Below, in pieces: positions 1-7,127 of a stretch of 23,741 nt of DNA. The notes beneath the pieces are model-generated. The model had not been told where the DNA came from. It was given only the letters and a program-made list of their open reading frames with translations, and did not search any database. Origin of the DNA: CAZRNB01 sp964601355 (lineage in GTDB: Bacteria; Planctomycetota; Phycisphaerae; Sedimentisphaerales; Anaerobacaceae); assembly GCA_964601355.1 (NCBI GenBank), contig CAZRNB010000040.1:1-23741 (forward strand), written 5' to 3'. The position numbers were made by a program, and so were the translations under genes. Position 1 is the first letter of the stretch. Each line of letters opens with the position of its first letter.

Positions 1-1
1 G

Positions 2-106
2 CTGCTGTCCGCCCGAATCTGGGGCACGGACGTCTATAAAGGCCAAAACGTCCAGTTGAACCACATCCTGCACGATAAAGATATTGTTGAATTGCATTTT
101 GGATAA
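2..106 (+). CDS. TGS-domain GTPase (DRG/Obg-like), 3' end only
   Basis: Only the last 34 codons are present, in frame from base 2 to a TAA at 104-106. The visible peptide contains ARIWGTDVYKGQNV followed by LNHILHDKDIVELHFG. This resembles the C-terminal TGS domain of DRG-type GTPases, where a 'WG.SV...GQ.V..DH.L.D.DVVE' pattern closes the protein. TGS domains are thought to contact RNA or the ribosome. The GTPase domain itself would lie upstream of the window and cannot be seen, so the assignment rests on one short motif. The gene that follows is on the opposite strand, so this gene ends its own transcription unit here. Confidence 0.6.
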   Translation: MLSARIWGTDVYKGQNVQLNHILHDKDIVELHFG

Positions 107-214
107 TATGGACTGTTACACAGACGTAGTAAGTCTGAAGTTATATGGATGTGTAGTCGTGGGGATTTAATCTGAATCGATTTCAGATCTTTCGTTTTAT
201 TGGTGGAAAAACTA

Positions 215-610
215 TTACGTTGAACTTTGGTTCTTGAAGTAGTAACCTATAATAAATCCTAAAGCGGCTGCCAGATTACTCGTGACTACGAAAACAACAT
301 CCTTGAAATCGAGAAGGTGAGAGAGAAGCTCTCGATCATAGTTCATTTTACTAACGAACCTTAGTATTAGCCAATTGTAGAAGTATACAAAAACAAAAGA
401 AAAGAAAAGCACTGCGAAATATAGATAAAGAAACCTGCGGGTTATATAACTCCTATCTTCTATAATCTTAAGTCGATGAGATTGTATATACTTCTCTCGA
501 AGGCGTTCCTCAACTTCTTCTAAGGGCGTTTTTTCTTTAAGAAGGGACTCTACGTTTTTTATTCTGCTATTGTACCCTTCATCCCGGATCTCCTCATCAG
601 TACTATCCAT
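215..610 (-). CDS. Hypothetical two-helix membrane protein
   Basis: This 131-residue protein is not one I recognise. The first ~55 residues are charged and probably helical, rich in Glu, Lys and Arg (for example LLKEKTPLEEVEERLREKY). Two hydrophobic segments follow, at about residues 60-85 and 103-126. The tail is short and polar. The charged N-terminus and helix-loop-helix layout suggest an inner-membrane protein with a cytoplasmic coiled-coil arm. A GAGG Shine-Dalgarno-like sequence lies just upstream of the ATG. It sits 19 bases downstream of the minus-strand gene at 630-959, so the two are probably cotranscribed. The stretch is visibly more AT-rich than the RNF region, which may indicate acquired DNA. 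No function is proposed. Confidence 0.6.
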   Translation of the reverse strand: MDSTDEEIRDEGYNSRIKNVESLLKEKTPLEEVEERLREKYIQSHRLKIIEDRSYITRRFLYLYFAVLFFSFVFVYFYNWLILRFVSKMNYDRELLSHLLDFKDVVFVVTSNLAAALGFIIGYYFKNQSST

Positions 611-629
611 CCCATCCTCACGTGCGGTA

Positions 630-959
630 CTAAAAGATAGTTGAACCTAACCGTTCATAAGAATCAAACAGTATAGATGTTCGATTAAGCAAGCGGTCTC
701 CTGTGTCCCTTATGTCTAGAATCTTATTTCGCAATTGTCTTTTGAGTTCTTCATTGTTTTGTATCTTATTGACGAATTCCATCAGGCTGTCTATTTCTCT
801 AACTATGCTAACGGTAATTTCAGCCTGATTGCGTAACGCGCTTTTAGTCGATTCATACTCCTGAGAGATAATACTTTGGTTCGATTCCGCAGACGCTCGT
901 AGCGGGACCACATCATACTTTCCTACAAGACGTTTTAAAAGCGGTATTTTTGTTGTCAT
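630..959 (-). CDS. Hypothetical soluble helical protein
   Basis: This 109-residue protein has no signal peptide, no membrane segment and no motif that I can place. After a basic start (MTTKIPLLKRLVGKYDVVPL) the sequence is almost entirely polar and helical, with a heptad-like run between about residues 30 and 95 that could form a coiled coil. A weak GGGG ribosome-binding element precedes the ATG at 957-959. It is the first gene of a two-gene minus-strand unit with the membrane protein at 215-610. A soluble helical partner for that protein is a reasonable but untested reading. It is not a shadow of any gene on the other strand. Confidence 0.55.
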   Translation of the reverse strand: MTTKIPLLKRLVGKYDVVPLRASAESNQSIISQEYESTKSALRNQAEITVSIVREIDSLMEFVNKIQNNEELKRQLRNKILDIRDTGDRLLNRTSILFDSYERLGSTIF

Positions 960-1090
960 GGTCTTACCCCTATAAGCAAACTACAATTATGGTGTTACAT
1001 CTAAATCATAATTAAAAAAATACCCAATTATTCGCTCAAATCTTGATGAACACTCGACTACATCATCAAGATTTCTCTATTATATTCCAT

Positions 1091-1135
1091 GCGATGGGCA
1101 AGTAAAAGTAGATATTTACTAAGAATTCCCATCGC
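1091..1135. repeat. Long imperfect inverted repeat
   Basis: GCGATGGG at 1091-1098 is the exact reverse complement of CCCATCGC at 1128-1135. Inside it, AGTAAA at 1101-1106 pairs with TTTACT at 1115-1120. Together they form a two-stage hairpin of 14 base pairs. No T-tract follows on either side, so it is not a typical Rho-independent terminator. It could be an operator, a REP-like element or part of a structured transcript. Confidence 0.5.
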
Positions 1136-1477
1136 TGACTTTATCACGATGTTTTTGGAAATCCGCTCTCCAATTTTTACCATAGTTTGCTATGTTTGCG
1201 CGATGCAACTAAAGCAATACTTGATCGACCACTGTAGCCTAATGTTTCACTTTCAACGGTATTAGGCAAATCGCTAGAAATCCAATCGGTTGCTGTATCT
1301 TGCATTATTATTAATGATTATACGTCTGCTCGAACGTACGTCAAGAATTTTTGCGGGCTTATCTGTTGAATTTGGCGAAATTCACAATCACTTTGCTGTT
1401 GATATGATGAAAAATAAATCATAGTTTTGCAATTTTTCACGTGCTAAGCTGATGTAGAGCATGTAATATTTAATTCG

Positions 1478-1547
1478 CCTGCATTCTGTGAAGTCCTAAG
1501 TTCCACTTAGGATACGCTTAACAGCATAGCGGATGCGGGTTTTTTTA
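1478..1547 (+). terminator. Branched hairpin ending in eight T residues (terminator, or 3' end of a small RNA)
   Basis: A closing stem pairs CCTGCAT (1478-1484) with ATGCGGG (1533-1539, one G-T wobble) and is followed directly by T residues at 1540-1547. It encloses a perfect 8-bp hairpin (TCCTAAGT 1494-1501, ACTTAGGA 1505-1512, loop of 3) and a weaker 4-bp one (CGCT 1515-1518, AGCG 1528-1531). A stem followed by a U-run on the plus strand is the form of an intrinsic terminator. There is no plus-strand gene in the preceding 1.4 kb, so a non-coding transcript or a leader attenuator for the gene at 1766 are the options. It does not resemble a tRNA. Confidence 0.4.
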
Positions 1548-1765
1548 TTTCACCATCAAAAGACATCCAATTCGATTGTAATATCATCTATCCTTCTGCA
1601 TGTTCACAAAGTTGTTCGCTCCATCCATGAAAAGCAGTCGCCATCTGTAATCTAATTGCAAAATTTTAATAGTTACTTTCAGGCGCGAGAAAGGTAAAAT
1701 TGCTCGAACGTTGTGCTGTCTTTTGCATCATTGATAATAAAAAGAGCTTATATAAGCCCAAGAAG

Positions 1766-2803
1766 ATGAGGGAAGGTCAATTAAAAACAGCGATATTGGG
1801 TCTTGATGAAGGCGGCCAGCTCCTCCTAAAAGCTGCATCGCAAATCGAACATCTCCAAATTCAGGCTGTCGCCGACAAAGACAGCAATATAGCCGAAAAA
1901 ACAGCTACGGAATATAAATGCTCCGCTTATAACGACTACCGGCAGTTAGTGATACAAAGTCAGCTTGATTGTCTGCTTGTCGCAGCCGGCATGTATAGTT
2001 GTTGTGAATACATCAAAATGGCGATGAAAAAGAAGTTCAACGTGCTCAAGCTGGCGCCGGCAGCAAGAAATTTTCAGGAAGCTGCCGAATTTGTTCAGCT
2101 TGCCGAGGAGGAAGGCGTAAAATTTGCCATCGCAAATCCCAGTCGATTTGCTCAGAGCTTCCTTGCTTTTCGTCAGCTTCTGCAGCAGAATGAGGTCGAA
2201 CAAATTTTTTTAATAGAAGCTTTTTATAACAACGGTGACGTGATTGACCCTGCATGGCATACAGACCCCAAATTAGCCGGCGGCGGAGTGCTGCTTCGCA
2301 ACTGTTACCCGATGATCGACCAGATAATCTGGAATTTCCATATACCATTGCAGGTGTATTCATTGAGCACGAATCAGGCAGGCGATAAAAAACAAAGGCT
2401 TTCTTTAACAGAAGATACAACAGTGGTGACGATGAAATTTAATGACACGCTTATCGGCAGCCTGATAGCGCTGCGTCGTGCAGGGCTTGGGCCGAAACAA
2501 GAGTTTTTAAGGATCTACGGAAAAAATAAAATATTAACCGCCGGTGGAGGCCGGCTTACCGTCACCGACAGTTCCGGAAAGGCTTATATACAGATGCAGC
2601 ATGATGACGATGCTCTTGGCTGTATGACGAAGCTCTTGGACAATTTCGCGCTGAGCATATTATCCCCAAATGAAAACAAGCTTTGCAGCAACGGCAGAGA
2701 AAATCTAAAAAATATGGCCGTCATTGAATCAGCTTATCTTTCAGCTCGCACGGGAATCCCGGAAGAACCGGATAGAATACCGGGTATGAGATCGGTTCCA
2801 TGA
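1766..2803 (+). CDS. Gfo/Idh/MocA-family NAD(P)-dependent oxidoreductase
   Basis: The product resembles sugar- or inositol-type dehydrogenases of the Gfo/Idh/MocA family: an N-terminal Rossmann fold that binds NAD(P), then an alpha/beta substrate domain. The first strand and dinucleotide loop are LKTAILGLDEGGQLLL. DCLLVAAGMYSC matches the 'D.v.i.tp...H' strand, and GGGVLLRNCYPMIDQIIW corresponds to the family's 'GGG.l.d.g.H.iD' catalytic region. The usual EKP motif is replaced by LAPAARN and the catalytic His is replaced, so activity on a classical sugar substrate is doubtful. The ATG at 1766 places the Rossmann strand a few residues from the start, as is normal. A TTG at 1700 with an AAAGG element would add an unlikely 22-residue extension. 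It stands alone, so the substrate cannot be inferred from neighbours. Confidence 0.75.
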   Translation: MREGQLKTAILGLDEGGQLLLKAASQIEHLQIQAVADKDSNIAEKTATEYKCSAYNDYRQLVIQSQLDCLLVAAGMYSCCEYIKMAMKKKFNVLKLAPAARNFQEAAEFVQLAEEEGVKFAIANPSRFAQSFLAFRQLLQQNEVEQIFLIEAFYNNGDVIDPAWHTDPKLAGGGVLLRNCYPMIDQIIWNFHIPLQVYSLSTNQAGDKKQRLSLTEDTTVVTMKFNDTLIGSLIALRRAGLGPKQEFLRIYGKNKILTAGGGRLTVTDSSGKAYIQMQHDDDALGCMTKLLDNFALSILSPNENKLCSNGRENLKNMAVIESAYLSARTGIPEEPDRIPGMRSVP

Positions 2804-2924
2804 TACTTGCAGATATTTAGTCAGTCTAAAATAAGAAAATATACGGTTGACAAAGGACTATAGGGACTGTAATTTATAAATAAATTACTAATCAAAATGT
2901 TATGTATGTGTTGGAGAATTTATT

Positions 2925-3344
2925 ATGAAAAATACAATCTATGTTATCGTAATAATCCTGTGCATAATTGTGGCCGCTGTGATTTTTTTATTGACCCGCT
3001 CAGGAGGCCCAGGTGGTGGTATTAAGGACATTCCACGCGGCGAGGAGATGTATTGGGTCATGTGCAACAATCAAAAATGCGGCGAAACTTATCAAATAGA
3101 TAAGAGAGATTACTTCGAGCAAATACAAGAAAAGATGCAGGCCAATCCTTTGTCGAATAAAACACCGCCGCTGATCTGTCAAAAATGCAAAGAACCAAGT
3201 GCCTACAAAGCCATTAAGTGCGAAAAATGTGGAAAAACCTTTTTTGAAGGTGCTTCTAATGATTTTCCCGACCGATGTCCCTCCTGCAAATACAGTAAAA
3301 CAGAAGCTATTCGAAAGGAGCGGCTTTCTCAGCGTGGTCAATAG
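2925..3344 (+). CDS. Membrane-anchored zinc-ribbon protein
   Basis: This 139-residue protein has a single N-terminal hydrophobic segment (about residues 4-24, IYVIVIILCIIVAAVIFLLT). A glycine-rich linker follows, then a soluble part with four cysteine pairs: CNNQKC, CQKC, CEKC and CPSC. Two treble-clef or zinc-ribbon-like sites are the likely result. A TGGAGA element upstream of the ATG supports the start. Small anchored proteins of this build are common in planctomycete genomes and have no assigned function as far as I know. The basic C-terminus (RKERLSQRGQ) could contact nucleic acid or protein. The gene is followed by a minus-strand gene and a repeat. Confidence 0.7.
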   Translation: MKNTIYVIVIILCIIVAAVIFLLTRSGGPGGGIKDIPRGEEMYWVMCNNQKCGETYQIDKRDYFEQIQEKMQANPLSNKTPPLICQKCKEPSAYKAIKCEKCGKTFFEGASNDFPDRCPSCKYSKTEAIRKERLSQRGQ

Positions 3345-3362
3345 CCGGCAGGTATAGGATTT

Positions 3363-3427
3363 AGCGTACAGCGTACAGCGTATAGGTCAGTATTCTGTCT
3401 TCTGTATTCCGTTTTCTGTCTTCTGTT
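3363..3427. repeat. Short tandem 'word' repeat overlapping the 3' end of the M48 gene
   Basis: AGCGTAC-like units occur three times in a row (3363-3383). They are followed by alternating TTCTGTCTTCTGT and TTCTGTATTCCG words up to about 3427. The second half lies inside the M48 gene on the other strand and encodes its last residues (TENGIQKTEY and stop). Repeats made of such short words are common between genes in planctomycete and related genomes. Here one appears to have replaced the natural end of a protein. Confidence 0.55.
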
Positions 3428-4226
3428 TCTTTAAATGTGCAAGGACATTCTGCTGATAATCTTCTCTCCCGATTCTCAGCTCTGCCGGGTCCGGATACTT
3501 CGTTTGAATCTTCTGCGTTAAATATACTATGCGGTTTTGAGGGCTGGGATGCGTCGAGAAAAATTCAATCGGCCGGACTTTTTGCTCATCTTGAAGCACT
3601 TGTATAGTTCCAATCATACCCTGTGGATCATAGCCCGCCCGAACCATATAATCCAGACCCGCTAAGTCTGCTTCCTTCTCATCCTCTCTGCTATATTGCA
3701 GGCCGAGAATTTGCTTTGTCATGTTCGCTGCCGTAAGAGCGCCTTGAGGCGTATTTTGAGCAGCTGCGGCTGCAAACAGGATGCTTACTCCGATCTCCCG
3801 GCTTATCAGTGCTGCGCTATCTCGAGCGACGGCATGTGCTGCTTCATGAGCGAGTATCGATGCCAATTGTGCTTCTGTTGTCAATTTCTGAAGTATTCCT
3901 TTCGTAATGAAAACGTATCCGCCGGGCAGAGCAAGCGCATTAATCGATTCATCCTCCACGGCAATGAAGCGATATTCCCAGTCGGGTCTGTGACTAACAC
4001 GAGCGATTCTTTGGCCGACACCGTCAATATAACCTTGCAGGCTCTCACTGGGAATCTTACCCTTTAATTGCTTTTCAACCTCGGGAGCGTATTTCCGACC
4101 TATAACAAAATCCAGATGCTCCGAATAAAGCATAAACTCTTCTTCGCCGGTAAACGGATTGACTGCACAACCTTGCAGAAGGCAAAAGATAAGAGCTTGT
4201 ATGAAAAGTGTAAATTTGCAATACAT
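3387..4226 (-). CDS. M48-family zinc metalloprotease, lipoprotein
   Basis: The 279-residue product has a lipoprotein signal peptide with lipobox LLQGC (Cys20), so it should be anchored to a membrane on the outer side of the inner membrane. The M48 zinc site is complete: HEAAH at 127-131 and, after a helical stretch, EKEAD with the third ligand probably Glu183. INALALPGGYVFITKG at about 95-110 and STHPSPQNRI near 224-233 are also family hallmarks. Relatives include LoiP and BepA, periplasmic proteases that handle damaged or unassembled outer-membrane proteins. The last ~10 residues come from a low-complexity repeat and are unlikely to belong to the original fold. The start fits the signal peptide. 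The gene is divergent from the RNF operon. Confidence 0.9.
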   Translation of the reverse strand: MYCKFTLFIQALIFCLLQGCAVNPFTGEEEFMLYSEHLDFVIGRKYAPEVEKQLKGKIPSESLQGYIDGVGQRIARVSHRPDWEYRFIAVEDESINALALPGGYVFITKGILQKLTTEAQLASILAHEAAHAVARDSAALISREIGVSILFAAAAAQNTPQGALTAANMTKQILGLQYSREDEKEADLAGLDYMVRAGYDPQGMIGTIQVLQDEQKVRPIEFFSTHPSPQNRIVYLTQKIQTKYPDPAELRIGREDYQQNVLAHLKKQKTENGIQKTEY

Positions 4227-4266
4227 AATTAGTCCGTCAAGCAGTAAAAGTTCAAAGTTTTTTTGT

Positions 4267-4295
4267 TTGAAACTCAGACCTGTATTTATTATAAA
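4267..4295 (+). promoter_or_regulatory. Candidate sigma70-type promoter for the RNF operon
   Basis: TTGAAA at 4267-4272 is separated by exactly 17 bases from TATAAA at 4290-4295. It lies in the short gap between the divergent M48 gene and the first gene of the RNF operon. The expected start of transcription would be about 25 bases before the ATG at 4327. Confidence 0.5.
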
Positions 4296-4326
4296 GAGTT
4301 CTTTTATTTGTATGGTAGTGAAAACT

Positions 4327-4620
4327 ATGACTGAGCAGCAAAACTGTCAAGATTGCAGCCAGAAGGACAAATGCCGAGAAATATACCCGAAACCGGCAAA
4401 TTTCCAAGGCCGGCCGATGGTCGTTAGTGTCATCATAGCTTTCGTCTTACCTATTGTAATTTTTATAATATCATTAGCGACTTTTGAACGCGTTTTTGCA
4501 CAGATAATAAGCTCTAAACAATCACGAACAGCTATTGGCTTCCTCGTGGCAATATCTATCACTCTTTTTGTAATATTGCTTGCAAAAGTGATAAATAGGC
4601 AAATTGAGAAAAATAAGTAA
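4327..4620 (+). CDS. Small two-helix membrane protein leading the RNF operon (RseC-like?)
   Basis: The 97-residue product begins with a cysteine-rich cytoplasmic stretch, QNCQDCSQKDKCREIY (CxxC then C). It then has two hydrophobic helices at about residues 33-57 and 67-88 and a short basic tail. Cysteine motif plus two helices recalls the C-terminal half of RseC/MucC-type SoxR-reducing proteins, which are often encoded with RNF genes. It lacks the long N-terminal domain of that family, so the match is only a suggestion. The gene ends 11 bases before rnfC and follows a good promoter, so it is the first gene of the operon. An alternative ATG at 4312 would add five residues. Confidence 0.6.
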   Translation: MTEQQNCQDCSQKDKCREIYPKPANFQGRPMVVSVIIAFVLPIVIFIISLATFERVFAQIISSKQSRTAIGFLVAISITLFVILLAKVINRQIEKNK

Positions 4621-4631
4621 TTTATACATAT

Positions 4632-6005
4632 ATGAAAATTAGTACAAAGGGTAAATTTTCCTTTTCTGGCGGGGTTCATCCTCCGCAGAGAAAAAGCCTA
4701 ACTGCCGACTGTGAAATACAGGCTGGGCCCGATGTTAAAGAAGTTGCTGTAATGCTCAGCCAGCATATTGGTGCTGTTTGCAAACCGCTGGTCAGAGAGG
4801 GAAACATGGTTCTTGCGGGGCAGAAAATCGGCGAATCAGACGCTTATGTTTCCGCTCCTGTGCATTCGCCAATCAATGGCAAAGTAAAGGATATAGAGCT
4901 TCGATCGCATCCGGTTTTAGGGCGCAGTCCGGCTGTAATTATAGAGGCATACCGTTACATTCCTACAAAGCAGCCGCGTTTTGAGCTGGAGGAAGGTTTC
5001 GATGAAAACAAATACTCCTCTGAGCAAGTTTGTGACGCGATTCAAAAAGCCGGTATTGTAGGCATGGGAGGCGCCGGGTTTCCAACGAGAGTAAAGTTAG
5101 AGCCAAATCCTCAGATGCCTAAAGAGATAATGATTGTCAACGGCTGTGAATGTGAGCCGTATATTACGTGCGACTATCGAATTATGCTCGAGCGGACAAA
5201 ACAAATTGTTGCCGGTATCAGACTCGCACGAAGGGCAGCCCACTGTGTGCACGTTTTAATCGGAATCGAAGACAACAAGCCTACGGCTATTGAGGCTATG
5301 GCTGAAGCGATTGAGGGATTCTCTGGAGGCAGCAATATTAAAATCGTTCCCGTCAAGACGAAGTATCCACAGGGGGGTGAAAGGCAGCTCATAAAGGCTA
5401 TTTTGAAAAAGAATGTCCCCACGGGCGGAATTCCTCCTATGATTGGAGTGGTGGTCCTTAATGTTGCTACCGCTGCGGCAATTGCCGAGGCGGTTGTCAA
5501 TGGAGCGCCTTTGACTCATAGAGTGGTGACCGTGACGGGCGAAGCAATCGCCAAGCCCGGAAATTACAATGTTGCAATAGGAACGTCAATCCGTGACCTT
5601 ATCGAATTTTGCGGAGGAGCAACCATGAAGTCGGCTAAAGTTATTGTCGGCGGCCCTATGATGGGAATCGCAATTGCAGATTTGGACACGCCAATTACAA
5701 AGACTACTAACGCTATAACCGTTCTGACTGGAGAAGAAATAGGCAAAGCCAAGTTTAAGCGAATCCTGACGCCGTGCATCCGCTGCGGCAGATGCCTGCG
5801 GGTTTGTCCGGAAAACCTGAATCCGACAAGAATTGCCCATGCGGTCAAAAATAATCTTTTGGACGTTGCTGAAAACTATTATATCCGTGCTTGTATTGAA
5901 TGCGGCTGCTGTAGTTATGTCTGCCCGGCCAATATCGAGCTGACAGGATATATCAAAACAGGTAAGACGCTCCTGGCCAGGCAGAAGCAGAAGATGCCGG
6001 CTTAA
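4632..6005 (+). CDS. rnfC: RnfC, electron-transport complex subunit C
   Basis: RnfC is the peripheral subunit that exchanges electrons with NAD(H). The 457 residues show the family order: an N-terminal domain starting FSFSGGVHPPQRKS, a Nqo1-like nucleotide/flavin domain with GMGGAGFPT (144-152) and GGERQLI (249-255), and a SLBB-like part. Two 4Fe-4S clusters follow, at Cys382/385/388/392 (CIRCGRCLRVCP) and Cys421/424/427/431 (CIECGCCSYVCP). All eight ligands are present and the length is usual for the short, clostridial/Bacteroidetes-type RnfC without a long repeat tail. No clear ribosome-binding site is seen before the ATG. Translation may be coupled to the small gene ending 11 bases upstream. 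It heads the order C-D-G-E-A-B. Confidence 0.95.
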   Translation: MKISTKGKFSFSGGVHPPQRKSLTADCEIQAGPDVKEVAVMLSQHIGAVCKPLVREGNMVLAGQKIGESDAYVSAPVHSPINGKVKDIELRSHPVLGRSPAVIIEAYRYIPTKQPRFELEEGFDENKYSSEQVCDAIQKAGIVGMGGAGFPTRVKLEPNPQMPKEIMIVNGCECEPYITCDYRIMLERTKQIVAGIRLARRAAHCVHVLIGIEDNKPTAIEAMAEAIEGFSGGSNIKIVPVKTKYPQGGERQLIKAILKKNVPTGGIPPMIGVVVLNVATAAAIAEAVVNGAPLTHRVVTVTGEAIAKPGNYNVAIGTSIRDLIEFCGGATMKSAKVIVGGPMMGIAIADLDTPITKTTNAITVLTGEEIGKAKFKRILTPCIRCGRCLRVCPENLNPTRIAHAVKNNLLDVAENYYIRACIECGCCSYVCPANIELTGYIKTGKTLLARQKQKMPA

Positions 6006-6060
6006 TTTTCCCCAGCAGATGACATTTGAATCCGGGTACATTTTGTTTATAGTTCATAGC

Positions 6061-6084
6061 TCATTGTTAATCGATGAACAATGA
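6061..6084. repeat. Inverted repeat between rnfC and rnfD
   Basis: TCATTGTT at 6061-6068 pairs exactly with AACAATGA at 6077-6084 around an 8-base loop. Further GTTCAT/ATGAAC words lie on both sides (6050-6090). It is another short-word intergenic repeat. With no T-run after it, it is more likely an RNA-stabilising or inserted repeat than a terminator, since the operon continues. Confidence 0.5.
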
Positions 6085-6113
6085 ACAAAAGACAACAAAC
6101 AAGGACGGTTTGA

Positions 6114-7127
6114 ATGTTAAGTGACATAAGAGTTTCGTGTGCACCGCATATTAGCCAGCGTTTGTCCACGCGCAGGGTAATGATAGACATCATTATCGGC
6201 CTGACACCTGCGATAGCAGTCGCCGGCTATTATTTCCGAATCTATGCGCTTATCCTGATTTCGACATGCGTTATCTCCGCCGTCGCAACCGAATGGCTGT
6301 GCAATGTAATTCGTAAAAAACAAAGCTCGCTCGGCGATTTTAGTGCCGTTGTCACCGGCATAATTCTGGCTATGTCGCTTCCGCCGGCGATACCAATATG
6401 GGCAGCAGCCATCGGCAGTTGCTTTGCCATCGGGGTTGGAAAAATGGTCTTTGGCGGCCTCGGCGCCAATATCTTCAACCCAGCTATGGTCGGCAGGGCG
6501 TTTCTAACCGCCTCTTTCGGTATGCTGATGACGACATGGACGGTCCCTGCTACGATTGACGGCAAAATGCCGAAGATTTCGCCGGAAAATAAGATCGATG
6601 CAAGGACGCAGGCGACGCCGTTAGCATGGAGCAAACAGGCAATAAAAGAAAAAAGCGGTGCCGGGATATATAATGAACGCCAACTTAGAGCCACAGTTAC
6701 AGGCGAGGTCGGCGGCTGTCTGGGCGAAACCGCCTCAATTGCTTTACTTGTGGGCGGGTTGTATCTATTGATAAGACGAATTATAACCATTCACACGCCA
6801 TTGGCTGTTCTATCATCTGCCTTTATCTTTGCGCAGATTTGTCATCTGATCAATCCCGATGCTTACGTCCGGCCGTTATTTCACCTGACAAGCGGCGGTT
6901 TGATGCTCGGTGCATTTTTTATTGTCACCGACCCAGTGACACGTCCATTGACGCGCAGGGGCATGTGGCTTTTCGGCAGCGGCGTCGGCCTTCTGACAAT
7001 GCTTATAAGAACGGCAGGTGAATATCCTGAAGGTGTAATGTACGCGGTGCTTTTAATGAACAGCGTCAGGCCACTTATCGACAGGCTCTTCAGGCGAATA
7101 CCGACGGGAGGAAGACCGAGTGCCTAA
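6114..7127 (+). CDS. rnfD: RnfD, electron-transport complex subunit D
   Basis: RnfD is the integral-membrane, FMN-carrying subunit of the RNF ion pump. The 337-residue product has about ten hydrophobic helices and the family motif DARTQATPLAW (162-172). Thr168 in QATPL is the expected site of covalent FMN attachment by ApbE. GGLGANIFNPAMVGRAF (114-130) and FHLTSGGLMLGAFFIVTDPVT are typical of the RnfD/NqrB family. An AAGGA element lies upstream of the ATG. The gap to rnfC is 108 bases and contains a fold-back repeat. The end overlaps rnfG by eight bases, which indicates translational coupling. Confidence 0.95.
   Translation: MLSDIRVSCAPHISQRLSTRRVMIDIIIGLTPAIAVAGYYFRIYALILISTCVISAVATEWLCNVIRKKQSSLGDFSAVVTGIILAMSLPPAIPIWAAAIGSCFAIGVGKMVFGGLGANIFNPAMVGRAFLTASFGMLMTTWTVPATIDGKMPKISPENKIDARTQATPLAWSKQAIKEKSGAGIYNERQLRATVTGEVGGCLGETASIALLVGGLYLLIRRIITIHTPLAVLSSAFIFAQICHLINPDAYVRPLFHLTSGGLMLGAFFIVTDPVTRPLTRRGMWLFGSGVGLLTMLIRTAGEYPEGVMYAVLLMNSVRPLIDRLFRRIPTGGRPSA

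Larger units (their letters stand above)
960..1699. other. 740-base intergenic region without a recognisable gene
   Basis: This AT-rich stretch separates the minus-strand pair from the oxidoreductase gene, so it must hold promoters for both directions. No open frame with a plausible start and ribosome-binding site was found on either strand. It contains two large fold-back sequences, listed separately at 1091-1135 and 1478-1547, and a small inverted repeat CATAG-TTTG-CTATG near 1182-1195. It could be the remains of a degraded gene or of a mobile element, but I see no terminal repeats or transposase relics that would prove it. Confidence 0.5.

Noticed and set aside
1478..1547. tRNA or tmRNA gene
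   Set aside because: No cloverleaf spacing, no T-loop consensus and no CCA-compatible acceptor stem.
2046..2420. Minus-strand 124-codon frame opposite the oxidoreductase gene
   Set aside because: It lies wholly within a gene with clear protein motifs on the other strand and shows only arginine/leucine-rich antisense composition.
4159..4326. Longer N-terminus for the small protein before rnfC
   Set aside because: The upstream part is antisense to the M48 signal peptide and crosses the promoter; the ATG at 4327 gives a sensible protein.
6242..6790. Minus-strand 182-codon frame opposite rnfD
   Set aside because: It is antisense to well-conserved RnfD motifs, and its hydrophobic composition is what the complement of a membrane gene gives.
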